DNA from: CG1-02-35-72 sp036170135
Lineage (GTDB): Bacteria > Bacteroidota > Bacteroidia > Flavobacteriales > Flavobacteriaceae
Direction: 5' to 3'
Length of the DNA stretch: 18,489 bases
NCBI GenBank assembly: GCA_036170135.1
Contig: JAVHOP010000019.1
Location: forward strand, 1 to 18,489
The notes below the pieces were generated by a model that saw nothing but the letters and a program-made list of their open reading frames with translations, had not been told where the DNA came from and did not search any database. This document shows, piece by piece, positions 7,787 through 16,547 of this stretch (its first letter is position 1; every line of letters begins with the position of its first letter). The position numbers and the translations under genes are program-made.

Positions 7787-9037
7787 ATGAAAAGATTCTT
7801 GTTTATAATGTTTGCTGAAATCAGTTTAAACCTGAGCGCACAACAATCTGATTTTATTGATAGCTTAATTCAACACGCCACAAATTTAGACAAGGCAGTT
7901 TTGGCAAATCCAGAAAATTATAAACTGCAAATTATTTATACACAAATCAATAGAGACGCACAAAATAAGCCACATTTTACAACTTTTAGTTATAGAAATA
8001 ATCCCAAAGACTATTTTTATCCGGCAAGTACGGTTAAATTACCAGCAGTTGTTTTGGCGCTCGAAAAGATTAATCGTTTGCATAAAAAGGGTATTTCAAA
8101 ATATTCAACCATCAGTATTGACAGCTCTTATGCCGGTCAAGAAAAACTATTAACAGATTCAACAGCAATTAACAATAAACCTAATATGGCGCATTTTATC
8201 AAAAAAATATTATTGGTAAGCGATAATGAAGCCTTTAACAGACTTTTTGAATTTATCGGTCAATACGATATCAATAAAGCGTTGCAGTACAAAGGTTTTA
8301 ACGATGTTATCATCTTAAAGCGACTTTCTTTTAATTACGATTTTGAAGCTAATAAATATACCAATGCTTTTAATTTTTATAATGATAAAGGGCAATTAGT
8401 TTATCATCAAAAACCAAAATATAACAGCCATCAATTTGTAATTAAAGCCGATAGTTTACAGCAAGGAAGTGCCTATTTTAAAGATGGAAATTTAGTCACT
8501 CAAAAAATGGATTTTTCGCATTCAAATTATTTTGCACTTTCAACGCAACACGAATTTTTAAAACGATTAATTTTCCCGGAGTCATTTTCAAAACGTCAAC
8601 GTTTTAAGCTTTCGCAAGACGATTATAATTTTATTTATAAATATATGTCAATGCTTCCCAGAGAAAGTAATCTCAATATCTATAAAAATGACAAGACTTA
8701 TTTTGATAGCTATGTCAAATTTTTTCTTTATGGAGATACTACTGAACGCATTCCAAATAACATCCGAATTTTCAACAAAGTAGGTGAGGCTTATGGCTAT
8801 TTGATAGATAACGCTTACATTGTTGATTTTGATAAAGGCATAGAATTTATGTTAAGTGCTGTAATATACGTCAATAAAAACCAAATTTTTAATGATGATA
8901 GGTATGAATACAATTCAATTGGATTTCCATTTATGTCTCATTTAGGCAAAGTTTTTTATGATTTTGAAAGCCATCGCGTCAAAAAACAACTACCTAATTT
9001 AGAAAAATATAAGTTTGATTATAATCTTAAAAAATAG
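7787..9037 (+). CDS. Secreted class A beta-lactamase-like serine hydrolase
   Basis: The ATG at 7787 gives 416 residues and places a signal peptide (MKRFLFIMFAEISLNLSAQQ) at the start; a TTG at 7778 is open but less likely. The penicillin-recognising fold is shown by SxxK (S81-T-V-K84 in PASTVKLPAV), SDN (145-147 in VSDNEAFNRLFE) and a KVG triad (331-333, in place of the usual KTG) before EAYGYLIDNAYIVDF. This is the class A layout, but the protein is longer than a typical beta-lactamase (about 290 residues) and the regions between motifs diverge. A periplasmic peptidoglycan-related hydrolase or esterase is as likely as an antibiotic-inactivating enzyme. It stands alone between two terminators or intergenic gaps; no clear promoter box was seen. 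Confidence 0.8.
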   Translation: MKRFLFIMFAEISLNLSAQQSDFIDSLIQHATNLDKAVLANPENYKLQIIYTQINRDAQNKPHFTTFSYRNNPKDYFYPASTVKLPAVVLALEKINRLHKKGISKYSTISIDSSYAGQEKLLTDSTAINNKPNMAHFIKKILLVSDNEAFNRLFEFIGQYDINKALQYKGFNDVIILKRLSFNYDFEANKYTNAFNFYNDKGQLVYHQKPKYNSHQFVIKADSLQQGSAYFKDGNLVTQKMDFSHSNYFALSTQHEFLKRLIFPESFSKRQRFKLSQDDYNFIYKYMSMLPRESNLNIYKNDKTYFDSYVKFFLYGDTTERIPNNIRIFNKVGEAYGYLIDNAYIVDFDKGIEFMLSAVIYVNKNQIFNDDRYEYNSIGFPFMSHLGKVFYDFESHRVKKQLPNLEKYKFDYNLKK

Positions 9038-9095
9038 TTAATAAAGAGTTAATAATATAATTGTTTCAGAGGCTCAGCGTAGGGATAAATATGAT

Positions 9096-9103
9096 TAAAT
9101 TTG
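9096..9103 (+). promoter_or_regulatory. -7 promoter box of the Oar-like receptor gene
   Basis: TAAATTTG matches TAnnTTTG exactly, 27 bases before the start codon. It sits within a 7-bp inverted repeat, TTAAATT (9095-9101) and AATTTAA (9108-9114), which could be a repressor site overlapping the promoter. No -33 TTG is at standard spacing. Confidence 0.5.
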
Positions 9104-9129
9104 TTAGAATTTAACCCTAAAATAATTAT

Positions 9130-12100
9130 ATGAAAAAACTTTATCTATTTGCGATAATGGCGTTACTAGGCTGTTTTGCAACTTTTTCACAGGCTACTAC
9201 TTCTAAAATCCAAGGTATTATTAGCGATGAAACTTCAGCAGGATTGTTTGGCGCTAGTGTTTTAGCTAAACACATGCCAACTGGGACAGTTTCTGGAACT
9301 GTTACTTCAGAAAATGGAAGGTATTCTTTACAAAATCTACGTATTGGTGGACCTTATACCATTACGGTTAGTTATGTAGGATACAAAACAGCCGAATATA
9401 CCGATGTCTATTTAGATTTAGGTAAAACATTTGACCTAAATGTCAAGTTGGTAGCCGAAAGTCAACAGCTCGCAGAAGTTGTTATTTCTAGTGGAAAAAA
9501 TGCCACTTTTAACAACAGTAGAACTGGAGGTCAAACAAGTGTTGGTAGAAAGGAAATTACCAGATTGCCAACTATTTCTAGATCTGCTTCAGATTTTACG
9601 CGTCTTGAACCTTCAGCAACAGGCGGTTCTTTTGGTGGTAGAAATGACCAGTTTAACAACTTTACTTTAAATGGCTCTATTTTTAATAATCCTTTCGGAT
9701 TAGATGCCGCTACACCAGGTGGACAAACTGATGCACAACCAATTTCTTTAGATGCAATCGACCAAATTTCGGTTTCAACTGCTCCTTATGACGTTACTTT
9801 ATCAGGATTTACAGGAGCTTCAATAAATGCTGTTACAAAAAGTGGTTCTAATGATGTTTCTGGTACCGTTTATGGTTTCTTTAGAAATCAAGATTTAACA
9901 GGAAGCAAAATTAAAGGTGAAAAAATATTCGTTCCGCAATTAGAACAAAAACAATATGGATTTAGCTTAGGAGCACCAATCGTAAAAGATAAATTATTTG
10001 TGTTTGTAAACTACGAACAAGATAACCGATCAGATTTAGGTCAAGATTGGCTGCCAAATACCGGTTCAGGAGCTTTAACCGAATCGAGAGTACTTTTATC
10101 AGATTTGCAACATGTTCAATCACAATTGCGCAGTATTGGTTATGAACCAGGTGATTTTCAAGGATTTTTACATAATTCAGATAGCAAAAAAGGGATTGTT
10201 AAATTAGACTGGAACATCAACGATAAAAACCGTTTGGCCCTTATTTATAACTTCTTAGATGCTTCAAAAGATAAAACCGCACATCCAACAGCTATTGGAT
10301 TTAGAGGGCCTAATGCACAAATTTTGCAATTTCAAAATTCAGGCTACCAAATTAATAACAAGCTGAATTCATTCTTGGCGGAATTAAACTCAAATTTAGC
10401 CGATAATGTCTCAAATAAATTACAAGTTGGCTACACACATTTTAATGATTTTAGAAATCCAATGTCTCAACCAATGCCGTCATTTAGTATTCAAGATGGA
10501 AGTGGTGGAAACTATATTATTGCTGGCCACGAACCTTTTTCTGTCCACAACAAATTAGACCAAAAAGTATTTCAGTTAACTGATAATTTAAATATCAGTA
10601 AAGGTGATCACAATTATACTATTGGTTTTTCTTATGAAAAGTTTCAATTTGATAATTCATTTAATTTAGGTGCTTATGATTTTGCAGATGGACGTGGTTA
10701 TGTAGGCACTTTCTTTGGCAATTTTGCAAATATGGCAGCATTTGATACAGCCATTTCAAATGGGCTTTTAGCTTCGGCTTTAGCAAATGCTAAAAATGTA
10801 GATGATACAAAAAATGCTGCTAATAGTTGGAATTTGGCCGAAACTAATGTAGGTCAATTTGCCGTTTATTTACAAGATGAATGGAGCGTTAATGCCAATT
10901 TTAAATTGTCTTATGGCATCAGATTCGATAAACCATTATTCTTTGATTCTGCTAAAAAGGCTCAAGATGTTATTGATTTTCCAGGAAATTTCTATGATCC
11001 ATCAGTACCGTATATCGATCCTGCAACTGGACAAACAGTCTTCTTGAATTCAACAAAAATGCCAAGCAATAAATTCTTAGTCTCTCCAAGAGTTGGATTT
11101 AACTGGGATGTGAAAGGTGATAAAACACAACAAGTAAGAGGTGGGTCAGGATTATTTACAGGTCGTTTTCCATTTGTTTGGCTAGGCAATCAAATTGCAA
11201 ATCCAAATGTTTGGTATTATCAACTTGTAGATCCTAACTTTAAATTTCCACAAGTTTGGAGAACCAGCTTAGGTTACGATCATAAATTGGACAATGGTTT
11301 TACTTATTCAGCCGATATCGCTTTTACAAAAGATATAAACGGAGCTCAAGTTCAAAACTGGGGATTAAACAAACCAACAGGAACTTTGGGTGGTGTTGAT
11401 AACAGAAAAGTCTATAAAGCTTCTGATAAAGGAAATAATGCTTATGTATTCACAAATTCCGATAAAGGAAGAGCGTTAAATTTTACGTTTAAAGGACAAA
11501 AGAATTTTGAAAGTGGCTTATATTTTAGTTTGGCATACAACTACCTAAATTCTTTAGATGTCAACTCTATCGAAGCAGAAATTACTGGTGATGCATTTGA
11601 TTTTAATCCAACATTAAACAATTCAAATGACGCCCAATTAGCACATTCAAAATATGGCGATAAACACAGAATCATTGGTGTAGCTTCTAAAACTTGGCAA
11701 TATGGCAAAGATGATAAATGGGGATCTACCGTTTCTACTTTCTTTGAATACGCTCAAGGCGGAAGATTCAGTTATACTTATGCCGGAGATATCAACAACG
11801 ATGGCTCTAGTTTAAATGATTTAATTTATGTTCCAACTGCTGCCGAAGTTAATGCAATGGTATTTTCTGGTGTTGGACAAGCTGCTGCTTTAGAAAACTT
11901 TATCCAACAAGATAGGTATTTAAATGGCATTAGAGGTCATTATGCTGAACGTTATGGAGCCTTATCTCCTTGGAGAGGAAAATGGGATATGAAATTCATA
12001 CAAGAATTAAAAGTATCTTCTAAAAACGATATCCAATTTAGTATTGATATTTTAAATGTTGGAAACCTTGTTAATTCAAATTGGGGTTTAGTTCACCAAC

Positions 12101-12249
12101 CAAATGCAGTACAACCAATTGGCGTTTCTGTTAATAACGCTGGAATACCAACATATACATTTAATTCAAATTTGAAAAATACATTTGTATATGATGCCAG
12201 TTTATTATCGAGATGGCAAATGCAATTTGGTTTAAGATACAACTTCTAA
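9130..12249 (+). CDS. Oar-like TonB-dependent outer-membrane receptor
   Basis: This protein of 1039 residues has a signal peptide (MKKLYLFAIMALLGCFATFSQA). A carboxypeptidase-regulatory-like beta-sandwich follows at about 25-110 (IQGIISDETSAGLFGASVLAKH, GRYSLQNLRIGGPYTITVSYVGY). The plug domain at about 120-240 includes FTLNGSIFNNPFGLD, ISLDAIDQISVSTAPYDV and GASINAVTKSGSND. The remainder is a beta barrel ending in QMQFGLRYNF, with the terminal Phe expected for outer-membrane insertion. The closing region with YAERYGALSPWRGKWDMKFIQEL is characteristic of the Oar branch of TonB-dependent proteins, known from myxobacteria and Bacteroidota. The substrate cannot be inferred: no SusD-like partner or degradative enzyme is adjacent. 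It forms a single-gene unit with its own terminator. Confidence 0.92.
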   Translation: MKKLYLFAIMALLGCFATFSQATTSKIQGIISDETSAGLFGASVLAKHMPTGTVSGTVTSENGRYSLQNLRIGGPYTITVSYVGYKTAEYTDVYLDLGKTFDLNVKLVAESQQLAEVVISSGKNATFNNSRTGGQTSVGRKEITRLPTISRSASDFTRLEPSATGGSFGGRNDQFNNFTLNGSIFNNPFGLDAATPGGQTDAQPISLDAIDQISVSTAPYDVTLSGFTGASINAVTKSGSNDVSGTVYGFFRNQDLTGSKIKGEKIFVPQLEQKQYGFSLGAPIVKDKLFVFVNYEQDNRSDLGQDWLPNTGSGALTESRVLLSDLQHVQSQLRSIGYEPGDFQGFLHNSDSKKGIVKLDWNINDKNRLALIYNFLDASKDKTAHPTAIGFRGPNAQILQFQNSGYQINNKLNSFLAELNSNLADNVSNKLQVGYTHFNDFRNPMSQPMPSFSIQDGSGGNYIIAGHEPFSVHNKLDQKVFQLTDNLNISKGDHNYTIGFSYEKFQFDNSFNLGAYDFADGRGYVGTFFGNFANMAAFDTAISNGLLASALANAKNVDDTKNAANSWNLAETNVGQFAVYLQDEWSVNANFKLSYGIRFDKPLFFDSAKKAQDVIDFPGNFYDPSVPYIDPATGQTVFLNSTKMPSNKFLVSPRVGFNWDVKGDKTQQVRGGSGLFTGRFPFVWLGNQIANPNVWYYQLVDPNFKFPQVWRTSLGYDHKLDNGFTYSADIAFTKDINGAQVQNWGLNKPTGTLGGVDNRKVYKASDKGNNAYVFTNSDKGRALNFTFKGQKNFESGLYFSLAYNYLNSLDVNSIEAEITGDAFDFNPTLNNSNDAQLAHSKYGDKHRIIGVASKTWQYGKDDKWGSTVSTFFEYAQGGRFSYTYAGDINNDGSSLNDLIYVPTAAEVNAMVFSGVGQAAALENFIQQDRYLNGIRGHYAERYGALSPWRGKWDMKFIQELKVSSKNDIQFSIDILNVGNLVNSNWGLVHQPNAVQPIGVSVNNAGIPTYTFNSNLKNTFVYDASLLSRWQMQFGLRYNF

Positions 12250-12269
12250 GCCGAATTAAACTTAATTTT

Positions 12270-12313
12270 AATCCGCCAATACAAGTTATGTATTGGCGGA
12301 TTTTTTTATTTTT
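12270..12313 (+). terminator. Terminator of the Oar-like receptor gene
   Basis: A perfect 14-bp stem pairs AATCCGCCAATACA (12270-12283) with TGTATTGGCGGATT (12289-12302) around a 5-base loop. It continues into a T-rich tract (TTTTTTTATTTTT) to 12313. The T-tract also forms the -7 box of the next gene. Confidence 0.93.
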
Positions 12314-12314
12314 G
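12307..12314 (+). promoter_or_regulatory. -7 promoter box overlapping a terminator U-tract
   Basis: TATTTTTG matches TAnnTTTG and ends only four bases before the ATG at 12319. A start site at the usual distance would fall at about 12320, giving a leaderless or nearly leaderless transcript. The match is low-complexity and no -33 TTG at proper spacing is present, so this may be chance. Confidence 0.35.
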
Positions 12315-12318
12315 ATAG

Positions 12319-12789
12319 ATGAAATATTGCTTGTTAACTAAAGAACAATTGGAAGCATTAAGCGATGATTTCGCTAAGTTTTTGGCATCACAGCAAGTTG
12401 ATGCTAAAGAATGGGAAGAGATTAAAAAACAAAAACCTCAAGTCGCTCAAGAGGAACTTGAATTGTTTAGTGATTTGGTTTGGGAAGAGGTGTTATCTAA
12501 GATAAAATACATTGAACATATTTCACCTCAAGAACTCAATTTGTTTAATTGTGGCGCTACTGGAATGCATCGATTGGTGGTAAAAAGCAGTAAATCCGAT
12601 TTCAATTTTTATGATGAAACCAATTATCAATGGTTTTTAAAAAATCTAAATCACCCGAGTTTGAGCTATTTTCAAGCACAGAAAAAATATCGAGATTCCC
12701 GCAATACAGAATTGTTTGAAATCATCAAAAAAGGTGGCGAAATAGGTAAAGGCTATTTGTATAATACAATTTTAAATCTGTTAAAATAA
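12319..12789 (+). CDS. DUF6495-like protein
   Basis: This 156-residue, charged, mostly helical protein has no signal peptide or membrane segment. Its opening (MKYCLLTKEQLEALSDDFAKFLASQ) and the phrase EELELFSDLVWEEVLSKIKYIEHISPQELNLF resemble an uncharacterised family restricted to Bacteroidota that I recall as DUF6495; the family name is from memory. The function is unknown. Its stop overlaps the start of the methyltransferase gene by one base (TAATG), so the two are almost certainly translated together, hinting at a role connected with RNA modification or ribosome function. The conserved N-terminal MKY supports this start codon even though it lies almost on top of a -7 box. Confidence 0.7.
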   Translation: MKYCLLTKEQLEALSDDFAKFLASQQVDAKEWEEIKKQKPQVAQEELELFSDLVWEEVLSKIKYIEHISPQELNLFNCGATGMHRLVVKSSKSDFNFYDETNYQWFLKNLNHPSLSYFQAQKKYRDSRNTELFEIIKKGGEIGKGYLYNTILNLLK

Positions 12790-13463
12790 TGAGTCAACAA
12801 GTTGATTTATTGGGCTATTTACAGACTTTTTTAACAACCCATCGGCAAGATTTATTTAAGACTATTTTGCGAGATAGAACGCGGCATTTTACAGTAGTTT
12901 TTGAAAATATTTTTATGAAACATAATGCCAGCGCAGTGTTGCGAACTTGTGATGTTTTTGGCATCCAAGATGTTTATGCCATCGAAAATACTTATGTTTT
13001 TAAAGCTTCAAAACAAGTTACAAAAGGCGCTAATAAATGGCTGAATATTATTAAATATCACAATCATAAGAATAATACCTTAGCTTGTATTAGCGATTTA
13101 AAAACGAAAGGCTACCAAATTGTAGCCACATCGCCTCACCATAATCCATGCGCGCTTAAAGATTTTGATGTCACTAAAAAATCGGCGTTTTTTTTTGGTG
13201 TTGAAAAAGAAGGTTTATCAGATGAGGTTTTAAAACACGCTGATGTTACGTTAAAAATACCGATGTACGGATTTAGTGAGAGCCTCAATATATCGGTTGC
13301 AGCAGCTATTATTTTACAACATTGCGCTCAAAAAATAAGAGATTTAAATTTAGATTGGCAGCTTTCTCAAGATGAAAAAGACATTTTAGAACTCGAATGG
13401 ACTAAAAAATCAATTAAAAATGTCGATGAAATCATCCAACATTATTTAAACAACAAAAAGTAA
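12789..13463 (+). CDS. trmH: TrmH/SpoU-type RNA 2'-O-methyltransferase (probably tRNA Gm18)
   Basis: This protein of 224 residues is close to the length of TrmH, which methylates the ribose of G18 in tRNA using S-adenosylmethionine. The three SPOUT motifs are all visible: motif 1 NASAVLRTCDVFGI (46-59) with the catalytic-type Arg, motif 2 AFFFGVEKEGLSDEVL (133-148), and motif 3 IPMYGFSESLNISVAAAI (157-174), which form the trefoil knot binding SAM. The basic N-terminal and helical C-terminal extensions match TrmH rather than the larger rRNA enzyme RlmB. Its start overlaps the DUF6495-like stop by one base. It is convergent with uvrA, 36 bases away. Specificity for G18 is inferred from length and motifs. 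Confidence 0.85.
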   Translation: MSQQVDLLGYLQTFLTTHRQDLFKTILRDRTRHFTVVFENIFMKHNASAVLRTCDVFGIQDVYAIENTYVFKASKQVTKGANKWLNIIKYHNHKNNTLACISDLKTKGYQIVATSPHHNPCALKDFDVTKKSAFFFGVEKEGLSDEVLKHADVTLKIPMYGFSESLNISVAAAIILQHCAQKIRDLNLDWQLSQDEKDILELEWTKKSIKNVDEIIQHYLNNKK

Positions 13464-13484
13464 TTCAAAAAAATAGAATTACTT
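13454..13484 (-). terminator. Terminator of uvrA, overlapping the end of trmH
   Basis: A 9-bp stem pairs AAGTAATTC (13458-13466) with GAATTACTT (13476-13484) around a 9-base loop. On the minus strand the stem runs into TTTTTG, giving a U-tract for uvrA. On the plus strand it is followed by GCTTAA, so it works poorly for trmH, whose stop codon lies inside the stem. Confidence 0.65.
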
Positions 13485-13499
13485 GCTTAAGGAATGACA

Positions 13500-16301
13500 T
13501 TAAGTCAGCTTTTCTTTTAAATAAGAAGCCGTATAAGAATCTTTACAGTTAACTAAATCTTCGGGTGTGCCCTGAAATAAAACATTGCCACCATTTACAC
13601 CACCTTCTTTTCCTAAATCAATAACATAATCGGCGCACTTAACCAAGTCCAAATTATGTTCTATTACCACAACCGAATGTCCTTTTTCTATGAGTGCTTG
13701 TAACGAATTTACCAATTTTATAATATCGTGAAAATGAAGTCCGGTTGTAGGCTCATCAAAGATAAAAAGGGCGCGTTCTTTTGTGGTGCCTTTTACTAAA
13801 AACGAAGCTAATTTAATGCGTTGTGCTTCGCCTCCCGAAAGGGTAGAAGACGATTGTCCAAGTTGCACATAACCCAATCCAACATCTAGTAAAGCCTTGA
13901 GCTTTTGAACAATTTTAGGTTGTTTGGCATGATTAAAAAAGGTGATGGCATTATCTACACTCAGCTCTAAAATATCGGCAATAGATTTGTCTTCAAAGGT
14001 TACTTCTAAAACCTCTTTTTTAAAGCGTTTACCGTTGCAAGTTTCGCAAAGCAGGTGTACATCTGCCATAAATTGCATTTCGATAGTAACTTCACCTTCG
14101 CCTTTACAGGTTTCGCAACGGCCACCATCTACGTTAAATGAAAAATGCTTGCTTTTATAATTTCTAATTTTTGATAATTTTTCGTCGGCAAATAAGCTTC
14201 TAATATCATCATAAGCTTTGATGTATGTTACCGGATTAGAACGACTGCTGCGACCAATTGGATTTTGATCTATAAATTCTACAGTTTTAAGTTGCTCAAA
14301 ATTGCCACTCAAACCATTAAATTGACCAATTTTTTCGTTGCTGTAACCAGTTAAGTGTTTCTGTAAAGCCGGATATAAAATATGTTTTACCAAAGTGCTT
14401 TTGCCACTACCTGAGACGCCTGTAATTGTAACCAAGCAATTTAAAGGAATTATAACATCAATATTTTTTAAATTATGTACCCGAGCGCCTTCAATTTCAA
14501 TAAAATTCCGACTCTTTTTTCGGTGTTCCGGAATCGGAATTTTAAGGCGATGACTCAAATACTGCCCCGTTAACGAATCTGATTTTAGGAGGTCGGCATA
14601 AGAGCCTTCTGCAACAACATTACCGCCAAAACTGCCCGCTTCTGGTCCCATATCAATGATATAATCAGCTGCTTTCATCACCTCTTCATCATGCTCAACA
14701 ACAATAACCGTATTGCCTAAATCTCTTAAATTTTTAAGTACTTTAATTAGATTTAGCGTGTCTTTTGGATGTAATCCGATGCTAGGTTCATCTAAAATAT
14801 ACATTGAACCTACTAAACTACTACCGAGCGACGTAGCCAAATTAATGCGCTGACTTTCGCCTCCCGACAAGGTTCTAGAATTCCGATTTAAGCTCAAATA
14901 AGATAAACCAACATCTTGTAAAAATTGAATTCGGTTATTGATTTCCAATAAAATACGTTTTGAAATTTCCCTTTCGTAAGTTGTTAACTCAAGCGATTTA
15001 AAAAAGACACTCAATTTATCAAGCGGTAAATCAATTAAGTCGGCAATGGATACACCGTTAATTTTAACATACAGAGCTTCGGGTTTTAAACGCTTGCCGT
15101 GACAAACATCGCAAACTGTTTTACCGCGATACCGCGATAATAATACGCGATTCTGAATTTTATAGCTCTGTTCTTCAATATGTTTAAAAAAGGTATTGAT
15201 ACCATCAAAAGTCGCATTGCCATTCCATATCAAATCTTTTTGTTGTTGTGTGAGCTCATACCAAGGTTTGTGAATAGGAATACCAAATTTTGAAGCGTGC
15301 ATAATTAAGGGCTCTTTGTAAGATAAATACGCTTCTGTTTTCCAAGGATAAATGGCATTATCGTAAATTGAAAGCGTAGAATTTGGAATAACTAAATCTT
15401 CGTCAATGCCAATAATATTTCCATAACCTTCACATTTTACACAAGCGCCATAGGGGTTATTAAAACTGAATAAGTGTAAATTTGGTTCCAAAAAAGTGAT
15501 GCCATCTAATTGAAAATTATTGCTGAATTCTTGTTGAATGTCATCTTTTAAAGAACTGATAAAACAATTTCCATGACCTTCATAAAAGGCTGTTTGAACA
15601 GCATCTGCTAAACGATTGTAAAAATCTTCATGGTGCTTAATAACCATTCTATCAACAACTAAATAGAAATCTTTTATGTTGGAATAACTTTTTAAATCCG
15701 CTAAAACTGATTCAATTTTAACGACGTTGTCCAAAATTTTAACTCGCGCATAACCTTGTTGTAATAAGATATTTAGCCTATTTTCTATCGTTTTATTTTC
15801 GGTTATTTTTATAGGAGCCAAAAGCAAAAGTTTTTCTTCAGATTCAAAACTTTTTACATAATCAATGACTTCAGAAACTTGATGTTTTACAACTTCTTTT
15901 CCAGAGATAGGAGAGTAGGTTTTGCCAATTCTGGCAAAAAGCAATTTTAAATAATCATAAATTTCGGTAGAAGTGCCAACAGTTGAACGCGGATTTGTTG
16001 AATTGACTTTCTGCTCAATAGCAATTGCCGGAGAAATTCCTTTAATATAATCAACTTGTGGTTTATTGAGTTTTCCTAAAAATTGACGCGCGTAAGACGA
16101 TAGACTTTCAACATAACGACGCTGACCTTCGGCAAATAAGGTATCAAATGCCAAACTCGATTTTCCGGATCCGGATAAACCAGTAATAACCACCAATTTA
16201 TTGCGCGGTATGGCGACATCAACATTATTTAAATTATGTGATTTTGCACCCTTAATAATGATAAATTCTTTGGGACTAAGACTGGCTATATTTTGGGTCA
16301 T
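13500..16301 (-). CDS. uvrA: Excinuclease ABC subunit A
   Basis: This protein of 933 residues is the damage-recognition ATPase of nucleotide excision repair, working with UvrB and UvrC. Both ATPase heads are complete: Walker A GLSGSGKSS (41-49) and GVSGSGKST (628-636), signatures LSGGESQRINLA (478-489) and LSGGEAQRIKLA (821-832), and Walker B YILDEP (501-506) and FIFDEP (846-851). The C-terminal zinc finger is intact (C729, C732, C752, C755). The inner CDVC...KRLKP motif (397-406) is present. The N-terminal zinc module keeps only C287/C290 (GACVKC); the partner CxxC expected about 20-25 residues earlier is missing, with a lone C246 in its place. I believe this is common in Bacteroidota UvrA. 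Flavobacteria often carry a second UvrA elsewhere. Convergent with trmH and divergent from the sigma factor. Confidence 0.97.
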   Translation of the reverse strand: MTQNIASLSPKEFIIIKGAKSHNLNNVDVAIPRNKLVVITGLSGSGKSSLAFDTLFAEGQRRYVESLSSYARQFLGKLNKPQVDYIKGISPAIAIEQKVNSTNPRSTVGTSTEIYDYLKLLFARIGKTYSPISGKEVVKHQVSEVIDYVKSFESEEKLLLLAPIKITENKTIENRLNILLQQGYARVKILDNVVKIESVLADLKSYSNIKDFYLVVDRMVIKHHEDFYNRLADAVQTAFYEGHGNCFISSLKDDIQQEFSNNFQLDGITFLEPNLHLFSFNNPYGACVKCEGYGNIIGIDEDLVIPNSTLSIYDNAIYPWKTEAYLSYKEPLIMHASKFGIPIHKPWYELTQQQKDLIWNGNATFDGINTFFKHIEEQSYKIQNRVLLSRYRGKTVCDVCHGKRLKPEALYVKINGVSIADLIDLPLDKLSVFFKSLELTTYEREISKRILLEINNRIQFLQDVGLSYLSLNRNSRTLSGGESQRINLATSLGSSLVGSMYILDEPSIGLHPKDTLNLIKVLKNLRDLGNTVIVVEHDEEVMKAADYIIDMGPEAGSFGGNVVAEGSYADLLKSDSLTGQYLSHRLKIPIPEHRKKSRNFIEIEGARVHNLKNIDVIIPLNCLVTITGVSGSGKSTLVKHILYPALQKHLTGYSNEKIGQFNGLSGNFEQLKTVEFIDQNPIGRSSRSNPVTYIKAYDDIRSLFADEKLSKIRNYKSKHFSFNVDGGRCETCKGEGEVTIEMQFMADVHLLCETCNGKRFKKEVLEVTFEDKSIADILELSVDNAITFFNHAKQPKIVQKLKALLDVGLGYVQLGQSSSTLSGGEAQRIKLASFLVKGTTKERALFIFDEPTTGLHFHDIIKLVNSLQALIEKGHSVVVIEHNLDLVKCADYVIDLGKEGGVNGGNVLFQGTPEDLVNCKDSYTASYLKEKLT

Positions 16302-16319
16302 TTAAAAAATGATAAGCTA

Positions 16320-16355
16320 CAAATATATAAAAATGAGGCTTAATTTAGCGCCAAA
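16320..16355 (-). promoter_or_regulatory. Promoter of uvrA
   Basis: On the minus strand the -7 box reads TATATTTG (16327-16320), an exact TAnnTTTG match 18 bases before the start codon. A TTTG that could act as the -33 box lies at 16355-16352, with a 24-base spacer, slightly longer than usual. No SOS-type palindrome is apparent. Confidence 0.55.
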
Positions 16356-16435
16356 TGTGCTTCCTAATTTTAATTGACCAAGTGGCGAAAATCATTTTGA
16401 TTTTAGAATCAGAATAAAAATAGTATTCAATAATA

Positions 16436-16467
16436 TTGCATTTATCGATAATAATTTATTATTTTTG
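16436..16467 (+). promoter_or_regulatory. Promoter of the sigma-factor gene
   Basis: TTG (16436-16438) and TATTTTTG (16460-16467) match the Bacteroidota -33 (TTG) and -7 (TAnnTTTG) elements with a 21-base spacer. The predicted start near 16474 leaves a leader of about 73 bases that includes the inverted repeat at 16502-16547. Confidence 0.65.
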
Positions 16468-16501
16468 GACTCACAACATTTAAAAATTTCTGCCTATCGT
16501 T

Positions 16502-16547
16502 TAATATTACTTTAAATTAAAATAAATCTTTTAAAAAAGTAATATTA
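16502..16547 (+). promoter_or_regulatory. Leader hairpin covering the sigma-factor start codon
   Basis: A perfect 12-bp inverted repeat pairs TAATATTACTTT (16502-16513) with AAAGTAATATTA (16536-16547) across a 22-base loop. The last paired base is the A of the ATG at 16547. In RNA the stem is eleven A-U pairs and one G-C pair, so it would be weak and heat-sensitive. It could hold back translation initiation or be a protein-binding operator in DNA; the sequence does not decide between them. Confidence 0.5.

Noticed and set aside
9061..9103. TTG at 9061-9063 as a -33 box for the Oar-like gene
   Set aside because: The spacer to the -7 box is 32 bases, well beyond the 17-24 base range; the same problem rules out TTG at 6496 for rpsF and TTG at 4423 for the toxin-antitoxin pair.
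9479..9670. Short plus-strand reading frame inside the Oar-like receptor
   Set aside because: It lies wholly within a well-supported gene in another frame and shows no recognisable protein features.
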